From Conchocele bisecta (Eukaryota > Mollusca > Bivalvia > Lucinida > Thyasiridae), in NCBI GenBank assembly GCA_029237695.1, contig JAQRGA010000309.1, positions 62,001 to 126,000 of the forward strand: a stretch of DNA of 64,000 bases, read 5' to 3'. The position numbers and the translations under genes are program-made. The notes beneath the pieces are model-generated. The model was not told the DNA's origin. It saw nothing but the letters and a program-made list of their open reading frames with translations, and did no database searches. This document shows, piece by piece, positions 24,311 to 36,660 of this stretch (position 1 is its first letter; each line of letters opens with the position of its first letter).

Positions 24311-24790
24311 TATAGGTTAGACACCACCAAATAGTTTTACTATATAATTTAACCGAATGCCATCCAATAAGGCCAGTCTCTCCTACTTTCACTATTCGTA
24401 TGCTGTGGGACCCACTTGTACATGACCTGCAGCCAGTCTGTAGAGGTTCTGCATGAACTAAACAATAGGTTCACTCTCTCCTAAGAAAGAAAAATCCAAC
24501 CTTGACATATCTTCCAATATTGTGTACATTTTTTGGCCACGGAAACTCCATTTACATCAAGTGACCAACAGGTTCAGTGTTTTCTTTTAAATGCTACAAA
24601 TATACTGAAAACTGGTGTTAAAGGCACCCCAAAATGTTCCTCAAGTGAAACTGGGTAGTAATGGATCAAGATTTGCAAGCAAACGGTGTCTGTGACCTCA
24701 AAACACCCGCACTATTTTTTATACCGGACTACTTTTGCATACACCCTGGGCGATTTCGAACCATTTTGTGTCTTCTATAAATCTATAATT
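24311..24790 (+). repeat. 500-bp direct repeat, right copy
   Basis: Nearly identical to 22,261-22,790 with a few substitutions and small indels (for example 'gatgctgtgg' shortened to 'gctgtgg'). Tandem-type duplication with about 2,050-bp spacing. Confidence 0.88.
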
Positions 24791-24954
24791 ACCCTCATAC
24801 ACAGAGAATCGCACAGTGTATCACTTTTACCTGGCCATCCACACAACACATACCGTATATACCTACTACTGTACTCTGTTATTAGCTATACATCCAGTGA
24901 CATGTAAGCAGTTATCTGATTGTATTGGCCCTGGTGTCTACTCACCTAATATGC

Positions 24955-25130
24955 GTTTGAACGAATTTTATTTTCGTTTGAACGATTTTATTTTGCGTTT
25001 GAACGATTTTATTTTACTTTTGAACGAACGATTTTTTTTGCGTTTGAAGGATTATTTTTTCGTTTCAACGAATTTGTTTTCGTTTGAACGATTTTATTAT
25101 GCGTTTGAACGATTTTACTTTTTCGTTAGA
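24955..25130 (+). repeat. Minisatellite, 20-21 bp unit
   Basis: About eight units of 'cgtttgaacgattttatttt' with variants. One frame stays open across it and gives a repeated 'RLNDFIL' peptide; this follows from the unit length of 21 and is not taken as a gene. Confidence 0.88.
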
Positions 25131-25689
25131 ACGAAATTGACCGATTTTAATATATTTTGTTTTCACTCATGTCCTTTCACAGCCACCGTACATTCCAGAT
25201 TTGCAGATGAAACGCGTATAAATTCGAACGAGCCGCTTCGAACAAATGTCGCAGGGTGTTGAGCGTCATTCCAACAACATCAATTGTGTGATCGGGACAA
25301 ATTTAGTGGATTATAGTGCGCAGCTACGCAACATACATGTACGTACGCCACGGTGCTTTTTAGCATGGCTGTTTCTTTGCTTACAAAGGCGCTGAATGAT
25401 CATTGCATGTACTAACGAAATTGCATTTCAATTTTCAAATTAACTTCCCGACGAGAGAATATGCTGACGGTTTTTTATCGGGACATGTTTTAACAATTAT
25501 ACAACCATGTATGTTACATACATTTTCCCGGCAGTGGCGGCGGTGGCCTGCCGAGGGAGTGATATATAATACAGTTTGATAATATCGATAAGCCCGACAG
25601 AATAGATATTAGATCGCTAATTACTTCCCAACCTCCGCATGTTAGTTTCACACGAACATCACTGCATGTGACGAACATGGACCTTATCC
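25131..25689. other. Gene-free spacer
   Basis: No gene or repeat recognised. Confidence 0.35.
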
Positions 25690-26455
25690 TTAGTTTCTCT
25701 CTTCTATCCTGAACTTTTGATTTTCAGCTAGAAACGCCGTGAGTGTGTTCTTGCTCTTTATACTTTCCAAGAGTCGTCTCCAATTCTGTATTTTATGTCC
25801 AGCCATTATCTTGGTGATGGCGATCCCATCTTCTGAACCGCGATGAACTCGTTTGGCTGCTTTGATCGAATTACTCCGATACACATCAAATATGACATCG
25901 ATCCTCTCACTTGCACCACTGGCATGGAGCATCTGAGTAAATATATAATCATTTGAATTAGTGCCATCCCGATTAGTGCCATTCTATCTCTAGATGCTTA
26001 GCAAGCATGGCTTTCTTTCATGGTTCCATCTGTGTTTGCTAATGTCATTGACAGTGGACCAAGTGGATGAAATAGGACATCGCTCATCGCTAACTGTCTG
26101 TTTTATGCAACCAGCATTATGTTACCAAACAATGTTTTGGTCAGCTTTCAGGACAACGTCTTTGGATGTCACTGACAGTTGTGACTCTATGTCTCTTGAT
26201 CGGTTCATGGAAGCGCTCACACTCTCCCAAAATGCTGCTCTATAAATATAGCATATGCATTGTGACCATGTGCATGCGCTGTAAGGAGGCCGTTAGCAAC
26301 CTCGGGTGTGGCGACTGCTCTGGTAGAGATAATAACAAGGTCTGATGGATCGCTTCCAAACGGGTTTGTCCAGTTGTTTTGCAACAGATCCACAAGTGAC
26401 GCTACATCAGACTCATCTCTCTTTATTTGTGCCTTGCCAAGAATGGGTGACTTTG
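25690..26455 (-). pseudogene. Degenerate fragment of an uncharacterised conserved invertebrate protein
   Basis: Three minus-strand blocks in consecutive order resemble one protein. At 26,250-26,440 the translation includes 'NNWTNPFGSDPSDLVIISTR' and 'AVATPEVANGLLTAHAHG'. At about 26,100-26,245 it includes 'FWESVSASMNRSRDIES' and 'DVVLKADQNIVW' before a stop. At 25,690-25,932 it includes 'ASERIDVIFDVYRSNSIKAA' and 'GHKIQNWRRLLESIKSKNTL'. From memory these words occur in a widespread, unnamed family in cnidarians and molluscs, often in multiple copies. Stops and frame changes between blocks mean it is broken. Function unknown. Confidence 0.55.
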
Positions 26456-26948
26456 TCTGGACGTTGGGGTGATATATAATACCGGAGTTATCTTAGAGCT
26501 AATTCACTGTGCTCTGCTGTGAGATAGTAGCGTGTCAATGTACCAGACTTTAGGCTAAATCCGCGAATGTATCCTGCAGTCCTGTGCATCCTAATTGACA
26601 GTTTCCTCCGTAGTCTGATCAACGGCAATCTTAGCTAACGGGTTTTTGTTCCTTACCTGTACGGAGAATCCCCCGTTCTGGAAGTGAGCGTGCATTGTTG
26701 AACTTGTCTCATACAATCCGGACATCTAAGCGAAATAGACAGCCAAATGTCTACTGCGAAAAATGAGGGTTTCCTGCCACTGATGCATGCTAGATGAAGA
26801 TGTCAGTCACCTTCTATGTCATTTCGGATCAATCCCAGGAGAAGCGCTCTCATCACTATACATGTATATGTCATCAAAAATGCTGCTGGTGGCCCTCTGT
26901 CATGTGGCAATTTATTATGTCCCTTGAAATACAAATCTAAAAAATGTA
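26456..26948. other. Gene-free spacer
   Basis: No feature recognised. It may hold further degraded upstream sequence of the preceding pseudogene, but I could not follow a frame. Confidence 0.3.
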
Positions 26949-29791
26949 CAGTGAAATCACAATCGCTCAAAATGCGATGTCGGGCTCGCTCGAAATAGCG
27001 TCACGGTCCCGATAATTTTCCCTATATGTTTAATTATTTTATATGCGATGGCTCAAAATGCAACTCGTCGAAAAATGTGATCCCTCGAAACATTTTTCAA
27101 GTACCGCGGACTCATTTCTCGCTAATTTGCTATACGATGATTTGAAAGTCATGTCGAAGTTTGGGCTTGGCTAATTTTCGCACCTCCGCGTCCGTCTTAT
27201 GACGATCAAAGACCGAGCCGCGCTGTACCTGTCTATGAAATGTGGTTTCTTTTCAAGTGCAGTTAATTGCTTAAAGTGGTGCAATTTGGTCGTTAACGTT
27301 GTTGATAGCGATCAACGATATACGACGATTTATTAAATATTCTGGGCTTCGGCCACTCGGCGCATTTAACAGAGTCTGTCGTAAGTCATTTAGGGGATAA
27401 CCATGCTTTTTGAAGCGGTATGTGGGAGGTTTTATGTTCTGTGAATCAGTTTTACGGCGACGCGTTAGCGGAGCCGTAAAACTGATTCTCAGACCATAAA
27501 ACCTCACACATACCGCTTCAAATCGAAAAACAAAGCATGGTTATCCCCATTATAATGCTCCTAGTGTGGTTTCTACTTTCTGCAACGTCGTAGCATATCA
27601 CGAACAGTGTTGTCGTCATCGATAATCGCCTCACACCAAATTAATTTGAAGAAATGTAACTCCGCCGAAGAATATTCCCATTTCAAATTGAGATTAACGG
27701 GACTTTTTCTAAGACATGTATATTTATATTCAACACTAAAGTTTATTGTGACAATTGTATTGCTTTTCTATTTGTAGTTACAACAGTTAGTTTATTCATT
27801 TAAAGAAATGTCAAAATTTCTACAGTGGGTTTGTCACTTCGTGCTACAAATGAAATGTAAACAAGAGTCAACTGGATTTTCCAGAATTTACGCCTAATTC
27901 AGGTGATTACTCATCTACAATACAGTTTATTATGTATAGTCATGTATGTTCACATTGGAATTCGTAAAGTTATAGGCTGGTACTGGCATATTGAGTTTTA
28001 ATTTGAGCACTTTACTAAAATCTTCTGTATTTTGGGCGGGTGGGTTAATATTTTTGTCACATTTGTTCTCTTTTCCGCTTTGGATTGTACAGGTCAATAT
28101 GACAGAATGGATAACCGAAAATGTACCGAAATTAATTTGGAAATATTTGCATTCCCCGCCGCTGGCCATTGTTTACAAAAGCGCGTAGGGTTACATAAAT
28201 CTGTCAGGTTGTAAAACACAGACTGTTAAAACTGAGATTTTATATGCTGTGATTTTTCATATTTTATAGGCTGTGATTTTAACTGACCAATCAGATGCGT
28301 GCTTTCTGTTTTCGGTGCATTAGAATTGTCGTTTTTCGTCGTAACTCATGGTTTATACTCGAATAACCCGAGTATCACTGGAACAACCAGTCGTTGCTCA
28401 GGTTCAAGTCGTGTTAGAACCCTAGTAACCGACCACCCGACATGGAATCGATTAAAGTTACTCGAGTAAGGTTAAACGGTCAACATTATTTAACTGGAAT
28501 TGGAACTCTGCTTATATATTTTATTATATGTAACGGTAGGAATTGGCTCGAGGACCTTCCAAACCCGGGCATTTGAGCCCAAAACAAAAATGGCAGGCAA
28601 ATGACCGTTGGCCCATTTGTTTCCGAATTTACTAATATCTGCCATACAGTCGAAATATGTGCATTAAATGAAGGAGACAGTGAGGCGGTTAATTTAACCT
28701 AGCTAGTTCATTCTCCTATCGGACGAAGCCGGTATGTAAGACCGTGAAAAACGCTGAGTGTGAGTGCATGTGATATATGGAGGCACAACCGTAACAGTGT
28801 TATCATATATGATGATGATATTTGACGGTTGGTCAGGGAAAAACATATGATCGATATTGAGGTATGCAAAGTATGATATGTTTTCGGGCCCAGCTACTGT
28901 CGTTTCGCGGCTTATCGTTATATGCGAGATGCTATTATTCGAGTTCAGGTGCGGCGTTTATCTGTTGTTATTTGGTTAGATGATAATGAGTTTCACATAT
29001 TCTGAAGACGACATAAAAAGAGAAGATACTACACGGCGGTACTCTGCTTGTTCCAGTGGTCCTCGTGTTATTCGAGTGGCTACTCGGAAGTTGCAACGAA
29101 AAACGCCTATTAAAAATACCACACTTCCTAGTTAGGCAGAGATGACTGGTCGTGACAAAAATGATTTGCTCTTACTGAATTTCCGATCAGTGCGGCATTA
29201 AATCGGCCTGCATATTCAGTTCAGGACGTGAAATGTTCGTCCTCGACAGCTATACATGATGCATGCTGTAATGAAATAGTAAACCCATATCAAGTTGCAG
29301 GAGTCTGTACGTTGATCAGCGTTTATACTGGTCACAAACTAAGTAGCCTAAAACACCTTTTGTTGCGTCGCAATATTTTACGATTCATGACTGATTCCCG
29401 ATTTTGTATGGGCGCCGTAAACAACATCGTTTGAGCTGAGCCCATACCCCACTGTTTCGAGTGACATCACAACCACCTGCGACATTACTTATGTGCGCTA
29501 CTATTTATAGTAAATACTGGATCTTTTGTTATAATAATTGAAATAAAGATAGTTTTGTAAATACATTTAAATATAATTTATTTAATTCCACATCATAACT
29601 TTAATCTGCGAATAAATACTATTATCATCTAAAACATGGATACACTCTATTATGCTTCGTTATTTCCTAAATTCGACGAGTACAGTAGTCAACAAATATA
29701 CAAAAATCGCAAGATGCGATGGCTCGAAAGATGCGATCACTCGAACAAAATATGAAGGCCTGTGGCATTTCGAGCCATGGCGATTTCACTG
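26949..29791. mobile_element. Candidate pogo-like element, 2.84 kb, no transposase found
   Basis: Left end TA-CAGTGAAATCACAATCGC, right end (reverse complement) TA-CAGTGAAATCGCCATGGC. The inverted similarity continues about 30 bp, and both sub-terminal regions contain repeated 'gcgatggctc(a/g)aaa' words (27,045-27,100 and 29,705-29,740). CAGT-type ends and a TA duplication suit the pogo/Tigger group. No transposase or DDE frame was found inside; a fold-back (27,391-27,550) is nested within. Confidence 0.55.
27391..27550. repeat. Fold-back repeat, about 75-bp arms
   Basis: 'ggggataaccatgctttttg', 'gaagcggtatgtgggaggtt' and 'atcagttttacggc' return in inverted order up to 'catggttatcccc', around a centre 'gacgcgttagcggag'. 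Non-coding, likely a small MITE. Confidence 0.85.
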
Positions 29792-30385
29792 TATATAATG
29801 GCTGTGGCTTGAGAAATGGGTCTTATGGAATTCCTGACTAATGTCAATCCTGATCATCCAGTCATGCAGCCTGATGAGAGATATGCGGTTTGCTATAATC
29901 ATACGGGTATTTTGTGATTGAATTGGGAACAGTGCATTCCCTGATCAGACCGAGCAGATGATCCACATACAATGGTAAAGTAAGAGATATACATATTACG
30001 AGATATATTCAGATAACTATTTTAGTTGAATATGTAAATAAATATGCAAGCTGGTGTAGTTTTCTAGCAAGTTTAACCATTCTGGTTTACCTGATAAGTT
30101 CCATCACAGCATAAAACAAATTTGTTCTTTCGATAAAAGTATTTTTTAATGCAAAAATGGCATATTTCTGACATGTTATTTTAGTTTTCTCTGAAGTTTG
30201 TAAACCGATGTTCAAATACCTTACTTTAACGTATGTAAAATAGAGTACTGAAGATATTTCATCAGAGGTTACAAAGGTCTCAGACCATCAGATAAAATGT
30301 TATAGCCATATTTCATAATTTCATAAAAATGTGGCGGCCATTTTGCAAAATGGCTGCCAAAATAAATTTAGCTGTGGAATTGAGA
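29792..30385. repeat. Spacer with degenerate dispersed repeat
   Basis: 29,806-29,960 resembles 10,115-10,210 ('gctgtggcttgagaaatggg', 'cagtcatgcagcctgatgag'). The rest is unremarkable. Confidence 0.4.
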
Positions 30386-30394
30386 CGGCCATCA

Positions 30395-30437
30395 CCTTTT
30401 TTCAGTTAGGTAACATGTTACACTAACTGAAAAATAT
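30395..30437. repeat. Short palindrome
   Basis: 'ttttttcagttaggtaacat' paired with 'atgttacactaactgaaaaa', near-perfect arms of about 20 bp. Confidence 0.75.
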
Positions 30438-31133
30438 AGTGGCGGCTTGCCCACTTTTTCGGTAGTCAAGCCTGTGGGCAGATGGACTATCATGTAAAGT
30501 CCACAGGTGGAAGACTCGGACCTAGGACCCAATATGGGGGCAGCCATTGTCGTGCTGCGCCTAAACGGCGAGTACGACCAAAAAAATAGTGCACTGTGCC
30601 AACTTATCCTATGGCGTTTTGGTATGTCTTGCTTTGTATCTAAAACTCTACATATACTATTCTCTATAGTTGTCACAGTTTTAGGCTCAGTTTATCAGTT
30701 AAATTTTGGAAAATACGAATCAAGACATTTCATGCGTATGAATACAGCAGCTATTATCTTTAGGTCTTACGGGACAGTACGTACGGAGCTAGCTACAAAA
30801 CTTCGCCTCCGATATGTTATATACGGCTATTGACCCGTTCAAAAATGTCAAAATTTAGTTAACTGTATATTTTATACCTTTAAACAAATAATGTTTGATG
30901 TAGAACTAGTAAATTGCTGGCTTACTGGCTGGGACTACAAAACACCAACGTCGTTGTTACCAGAATGTAACGTGGTATAGTCTCAATAATAGTCACAGTA
31001 GTGCACATGCAATCAATACTATGATTGCATGGCAATACTAAACAATATCATTTATTATATAGTATTTCAGTCATTCTCATTGGCCGAAACACGACCACGT
31101 GATTATATACAAATTAAATGTAGACCTCTGAAC

Positions 31134-31206
31134 GGTTTGTTTACACGAATAAGCACTCTCGGACCGCGAGACCGGTCCGAGATGTGTTTATTCATGTAAA
31201 CAAACC
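31134..31206. repeat. Palindrome, about 33-bp arms
   Basis: 'ggtttgtttacacgaataag...tcggacc' mirrored by 'ggtccgagatgtgtttattc...gtaaacaaacc' around a 'gcgagacc' centre. Confidence 0.85.
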
Positions 31207-31385
31207 TATTGTTCACCTCCTTAGAGCGCATGCGTAAATTTGTTTGGGGGTCCTAAAATTTAAAAAACTTTTTTTTTTAAATAATTATTGAAAATTGTGT
31301 GAAACAAAAAAAAAAGTGAACACATTTTTTTTCGGCCGGATATTTTGAAAACAATTATTGGCCAGTGTCATCATAAAACAAGTAT

Positions 31386-31488
31386 AGTCTTTTGAGTCGG
31401 TGTACATGAGATTTACGGACCTTCGAAAAGTGATGTTCACGTCACTTTTCTCAGGTCCGTAAATCTCATGTACACCTCCTCAAAAGAC
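31386..31488. repeat. Fold-back, about 45-bp arms
   Basis: 'gtcttttgagtcggtgtaca', 'tgagatttacggacc' and 'aaaagtgatg' return inverted as 'cacttttctcaggtccgtaa' through 'ctcaaaagac'. Confidence 0.88.
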
Positions 31489-31502
31489 AATAATTGTATA
31501 AT

Positions 31503-31784
31503 ATCATGTAAGGCCGGGCAAACGGGTTCAATCCCGTTTTAACTTGCTGCATTGGGGGTGGGGGGGGGGGGGGGAGGAATCCCAAAATCAGAACGGAATA
31601 TTTACATAGAGAAAAAAATATATTCAGCCCTGAAATTAGAATAGGTGCCAGGTCAATACCACTCAAGTCACTTGGCCCCTTCCCCTAGAATAGGATGACG
31701 AATAATCGTAATACTCACATAAGGGGTATAACCAGATTCAACTGTCACATACAAAATGCCGAAGATGTGTGAGGGCCAAACCAG
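31503..31784 (+). repeat. SINE-like repeat
   Basis: 'atgtaaggccgggcaaacgg', 'gttcaatcccgttttaac', a poly-G tract, 'aatcccaaaatcagaacgga' and 'gtcacttggccccttcccct'. Interrupted at its 3' side by MITE B copy 2. Confidence 0.7.
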
Positions 31785-32087
31785 TAGCCTATTTCACCAA
31801 CATTGCAAAGTATACTTTTCTAGCAAAGTATACATTGAGGGAGAAATTTAAGAATTAAGAATAAATTTATTAATTTTTATTATACTGAATTTGTTACATT
31901 ATCACAGCCATTTTGGCTGTGATAATGTAATAAATTCAGTATAATAATTCTGCATACGTTTAATCATCAAATATATGCCGTTGTTAGTTCTATATGAAAT
32001 AATGCATTTCAGGAAAATAAATGATTACTCCTTCAAAGTATACTTTGCTAGAAAAGTATACTTTGCAATGTTGGTGAAATCGGCTAC
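31785..32087. mobile_element. MITE B, copy 2
   Basis: Same ends and central hairpin as 9,218-9,521. It is inserted in the 3' part of a SINE-like copy, which dates it as younger than that insertion. Confidence 0.88.
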
Positions 32088-32292
32088 AGGTCTCAAGTCG
32101 GAATTCCGGTAAGGATGAACCCCGATCATTAAATTACCCATCGGATGCTACCACCTACCACCCACCACCCACTGAAAACCACAGACACAAACAAACACTT
32201 TAAAGGTTCTAAAATGTTGCCAAAACATGTTCTTGAATTATCGAAGAAAATAAATAAACAGCGGACGACATAATTTAATTCAGCATTAACCT

Positions 32293-32368
32293 CCCTACAA
32301 CAGCCACCTCTCTACAGCCAGTTTTGCGTCTTCCAATGGGTGGCTGTTGTAGAGAGGTGGCACTGTAC
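32293..32368. repeat. Palindrome, about 28-bp arms
   Basis: 'ctacaacagccacctctcta' mirrored by 'ggctgttgtagagaggtggc'. The flanking 'cactgtac' resembles the CAGTG-type ends seen at 7,092. Confidence 0.75.
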
Positions 32369-32550
32369 ATGCATTTACAGTGTACTATTGTGATATACAA
32401 TATATACAAATTTGTATATCAATATATATATATCATATACAGATATGTATTTTTAATTAGCTTGTATAATGGATTGTATTTTATCAAACGCTAGATCTGT
32501 GAACTTAGCAATAGTATGTATATCCGGTATGTGAACTCGCCATCATGCTA

Positions 32551-33016
32551 TTAAAGGTACATGCCCACTCAGTCGGCACAAAATGTTCTTTATATCAAAG
32601 ACATAATCTGAGACATTTTTTGGTAAAATAAACATTCATTTTATATTAGACGTACATTTCCAAACTGATATCAGGGGCGATAACCGTGTTTGCTTTTTGC
32701 GATATTACTGTTTATTCGCTGTATTTATGTTTTGATGTGCAATGATAGTACTTTATAATCTGTCGAAAATATAATTTGTTTAGGTGACGCATTTAATTAA
32801 TATAAATAATTAAAAAAGAATCATGCCTCATTTGCATATGAAAATAGCCTGATACCACCGCGAGTCACTATCAGTAACATATATGTTACTAAATGAGTAT
32901 ATCTGTATAGCGGGTACTCGTAATTTTTACAACTGGTGGAATAGTGACACAATCATACACTTATTTAATTCCTATAAAGAACACATTATGCCTAATGAGT
33001 GGGTATGTACCTTTAA
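32551..33016 (-). mobile_element. TTAA-flanked terminal-inverted-repeat element, short copy
   Basis: Ends TTAAAGGTACATGCCCACTC and GAGTGGGTATGTACCTTTAA. Homologous on the opposite strand to the first 150 bp of the element at 23,258-23,956 but lacking its ORF-bearing centre. No coding signal. Confidence 0.75.
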
Positions 33017-33394
33017 ATACAAAACATCAAGCTCGACAATACACCAACATACACATAAACTGGGTCGGGTTGCCCGCATTTTAACATTTTTGGGTATATT
33101 TCACAATAGGTGTAATTGAGACAGACACAAACAAACACTTTAAATACAAAATATCTAGGTCGACAATTGACCCACATACACATAACTGGGTTGGGTTACC
33201 AACACTTTAACATGTTTCGGTATATTTATATACATGTGTATTTCACATTAGGTGTAATTGATTTCGGTCATGGTATGTAAACCATACATAATTCACCTAC
33301 ACTGTACTCCTGATTTATATAAACCACACACGGTAAATTCTAAGTTTTATTTTAAATATATGTACTATGTTAAATATAATAAATCATAGTCGAA

Positions 33395-33960
33395 AACTAG
33401 AAAATGTGTTCATAGAACACGGATGCCCCACATACCGCTTTGATAATAAACAAGGCAAAATTCCAAGTGCAAAAGGGGAGATAATCCATGACCCGGGGGG
33501 TCGAAACAAAAATCGAATTAAGCTTTGCGCCTCTACTCATCATAGATACCATGTTTCAGATCTTACAGTTTAAAAGTTTTACGAGTTACAAGACAAAATT
33601 GCCAAATTCTAAGTCGAAAAGGGAGAGATAATCCATGACCCGGGGGTCAAATAAAAAACCAACATAACTTGTATGCATCTACTCATCATATTAAGGAAGC
33701 TACATACCAAGTTTCAGGTCTGTAGCTAGTATGGTTTAAAAGTTTTGCAACTTACAAGGTTGATGACGGACGGACGGACGGACGGACGGACGGACGTTCT
33801 TAAAAATTGTGTTTATGTGTCTACGAGCCACATAAGGCCCCTCTGAGTACTACGGAATAAGCCACATATACCCTATTAATTGGTGCGGACGGACAAGGGT
33901 AACATTAAAGGCCCCCTCCACTATCGTGGTGCCGGTGGGGCATAAACAATCTATTTAATG
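33395..33960 (+). repeat. Interspersed repeat with about 140-bp units (copy 2)
   Basis: Starts 'atgtgttcatagaacacgga' like 16,496, with the same 'gataatccatgacccggggg' units, then a (GGAC)n run at 33,768-33,795 and 'gccacataaggcccctctga'. No coding capacity. Confidence 0.75.
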
Positions 33961-34437
33961 TTACTGGGTGTCAGATATGTGCAGAAAGTTATGTAACAGA
34001 TCTGTTAAAAATACTTCAGTTGTAGATTTGTATCTTATTTTGAACCCAAAATGAAACATGTGTTGCCTGAAAAAATTGGATTTTGATGAAATGTTTGTTT
34101 GTGATGACTAGTAACTGTGCTAGTTTTGTGCAATTGAGCTAATTTAATTTTTATTTTCCTTTCTACACTACATTAGTGGTATTGGCAAAAAGTGTAGATC
34201 CAGATGAGCCGCCGTCATAAATTGACTAGTCTGAAAATCATTTTGTGACGATTGGATTGGATAGGCTGCAAAATTAACATATCAAAATCCATTCCAGTTG
34301 CTTAGGGGTGGATCCGCCAGTGTCTAGAATGGAAAATATTTCATGGCAAGACATATCGAAGCTGTAAATGACCACCTAGCTTGTTTTATGTACGGGCCAC
34401 ATTTATATATTTATTACACTAGTGTATTACTATTTTT

Positions 34438-34502
34438 ATTACACTGTGTTATTACACTGTGTTATTACACTGTGTTATTACACTGTGTTATTACACTGTG
34501 TA
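34438..34502 (+). repeat. Minisatellite, 13-bp unit x5
   Basis: Five exact copies of ATTACACTGTGTT. Confidence 0.95.
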
Positions 34503-35031
34503 AGTCTATTGTATGCAATAAAATAGTTTACATAATCCAAGTTGTGCACACGCTTGAACTAGCTCTATCAAACCGAAAACTAGTAAAAATCTGTGACATA
34601 CAGAATACGATGCGAGTATCTTTTGATATCAAGTTTATAAGGAAAGGCTAGGAACCATGTAGCAATTCTGAGGCTCGCTGTTTCCGAGACGAACCTGATA
34701 ACCATGGTATCAATACACACTAGCATGGTATTCTGTATTTTATTTATCAGGTAACATTTTATGCTATAGAATGTGGAAATATGGCGCGGATTTAATTGAA
34801 AGGAACGCAGACTTGTTTACATTGTGTCATTACACTGACGTCAATCGGTAAAATCATGTGACGCTGTTCGTCCAATGAAACATCAGTTTTCAATTAGTTG
34901 TATACAAGATAGTATTATCAGGTGAATGCCTGATACGACATGATGTTATCAGTCAGTACGTATTCGGCCAATACAAAGCTGGTTACCTGATAAATGATAA
35001 TACACATGTTATTTAGGATATTTGCAAACAA
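34503..35031. other. Gene-free spacer
   Basis: No gene or clear repeat recognised. Confidence 0.35.
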
Positions 35032-36359
35032 CATATGGGCCGCGCCATACGAAAACCGGGCTTTATGACAACGTCGTGAAAAGCGACAAACGACGTCGGA
35101 AAAACGACGATTCAAATTGTCTAACGTCACCGTGAAATTTCACATTTTGCCATCACATTTACGTTTGTGGTTAAGTTAAATTGAGTGGGATTAGAAAACG
35201 GAAAGTGATAAATTATTGAAATGTTCTGTGATGACTTGTACGTCAGTGCACATATTATGACGTCATGACCTGACGTCACGTACTTATGACGTTATTGAAC
35301 GAGAAACCATGTTTGACGTTATGGCCATGTTGTCGCTAAAACATATTTTACTAAGGATACAACATGAGTTACTCGCAACATAAATGACTTTGTTTGAGGC
35401 GCTGTACATTGTCACCTAACTATTGTTCTTTGGCATTGTCACTCTGTTTCGTTGTTTGTCCTTATGAATTTAAAATGGTGAACGCATAATTTAATTGGCC
35501 ACATCTCAGCGATGTCATCGCTTACGCTGCACTTTGATTGATAAATAATCTTAAATATGAACAACCTATTGTATGCCAACCGATCTTGCCATCTATAATC
35601 TTGATACATTGAGACTTTCGAACAATTCTAGCCAGTACTTGGCAAATGATATGCCATTTAGTATACCGGGTGCCACTCATTTTATCATAAACGGAGGTAG
35701 ACATGTAGCTATTAAAGTATTATGACATATATATTCCTTGTTTGTATAGAATTTGGCGAAACAAATACATCAACATTTCTCTAATAGATTCAGAATCAGT
35801 GATTTTAATGCAGGTTCTTGATTGTTTGTGTGTAAGCAATACATAATGCATAAGCCACACAGTGAGGTCGGTGGATTTTTCGAAGTCTTGACATTAATTG
35901 GTAATTTGATGGTTATAAATTTGCTTGTCGCACGAAATCTAGTATCAAATCATCAGTTTATCAATTGACTGCATAATACTGTATATCCGGGGAATGAAGT
36001 GTGACCCTCAAGAAAGACACATGGCGACAAGTATAAGGTATCACGCTATCAAATCTGCCCGACGTCGTGTTTTGTCACAATGTTAATGTTATAAGCGGCA
36101 GATGTACACGTGCAATGTCTACAAACAAATACTACATTTGCAGCAGTTTCATATTATAATATTGGAATAGAAAAAAATACCCGACCGAAGGGGTTATAGC
36201 AATATTACAAACGGCACCAGGTCCAGTCCATTGAGCTTGTACATAATGTTTTCGACATTTGCCGAGAAACCACACATACAATGCGACCATTGGAATTAGC
36301 TGCCTAGCGATCATTATAGCTAGATAAACTATTTGCATAGTAGAGATTGTTCAACTAAT

Positions 36360-36660
36360 TACGAATAGAATAGAATATAATGGAATAGAATAATCGTTTA
36401 TTGCTTAAGCCATGCTGGCTCTTGAGCACAATAGTAATTAACAAACATACAAGCAACATGACAATGCAAGCAAGATGACAGACAGTGGACATGAAAAGTA
36501 GTGTATGTGTACACTAAATAGCAATTTTGTAAATACAAAGTTACAATGCGAGGTGGAGAGAGTAATTTATATGGAAAATTCAGAATACACTTGAAAGGGT
36601 ACGTTGAAATGTTGTCAATCGCCAAAGTATGAAAGAAAATGTCCACTACTGATCAGACGT
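36360..36660 (-). repeat. Probable LINE 3'-tail fragment
   Basis: On the minus strand it ends 'cttaagcaataaacgattat' followed by an (ATTCT)n-like tail, with an AATAAA signal just before, and 'ctcaagagccagcatggc' upstream. The layout resembles the LINE tail at 14,716. No coding part. Confidence 0.45.

Noticed and set aside
24816..25262. 148-codon ORF with RLNDFIL repeats
   Set aside because: Produced by a 20-21 bp minisatellite; no start context, splice signal or known domain.
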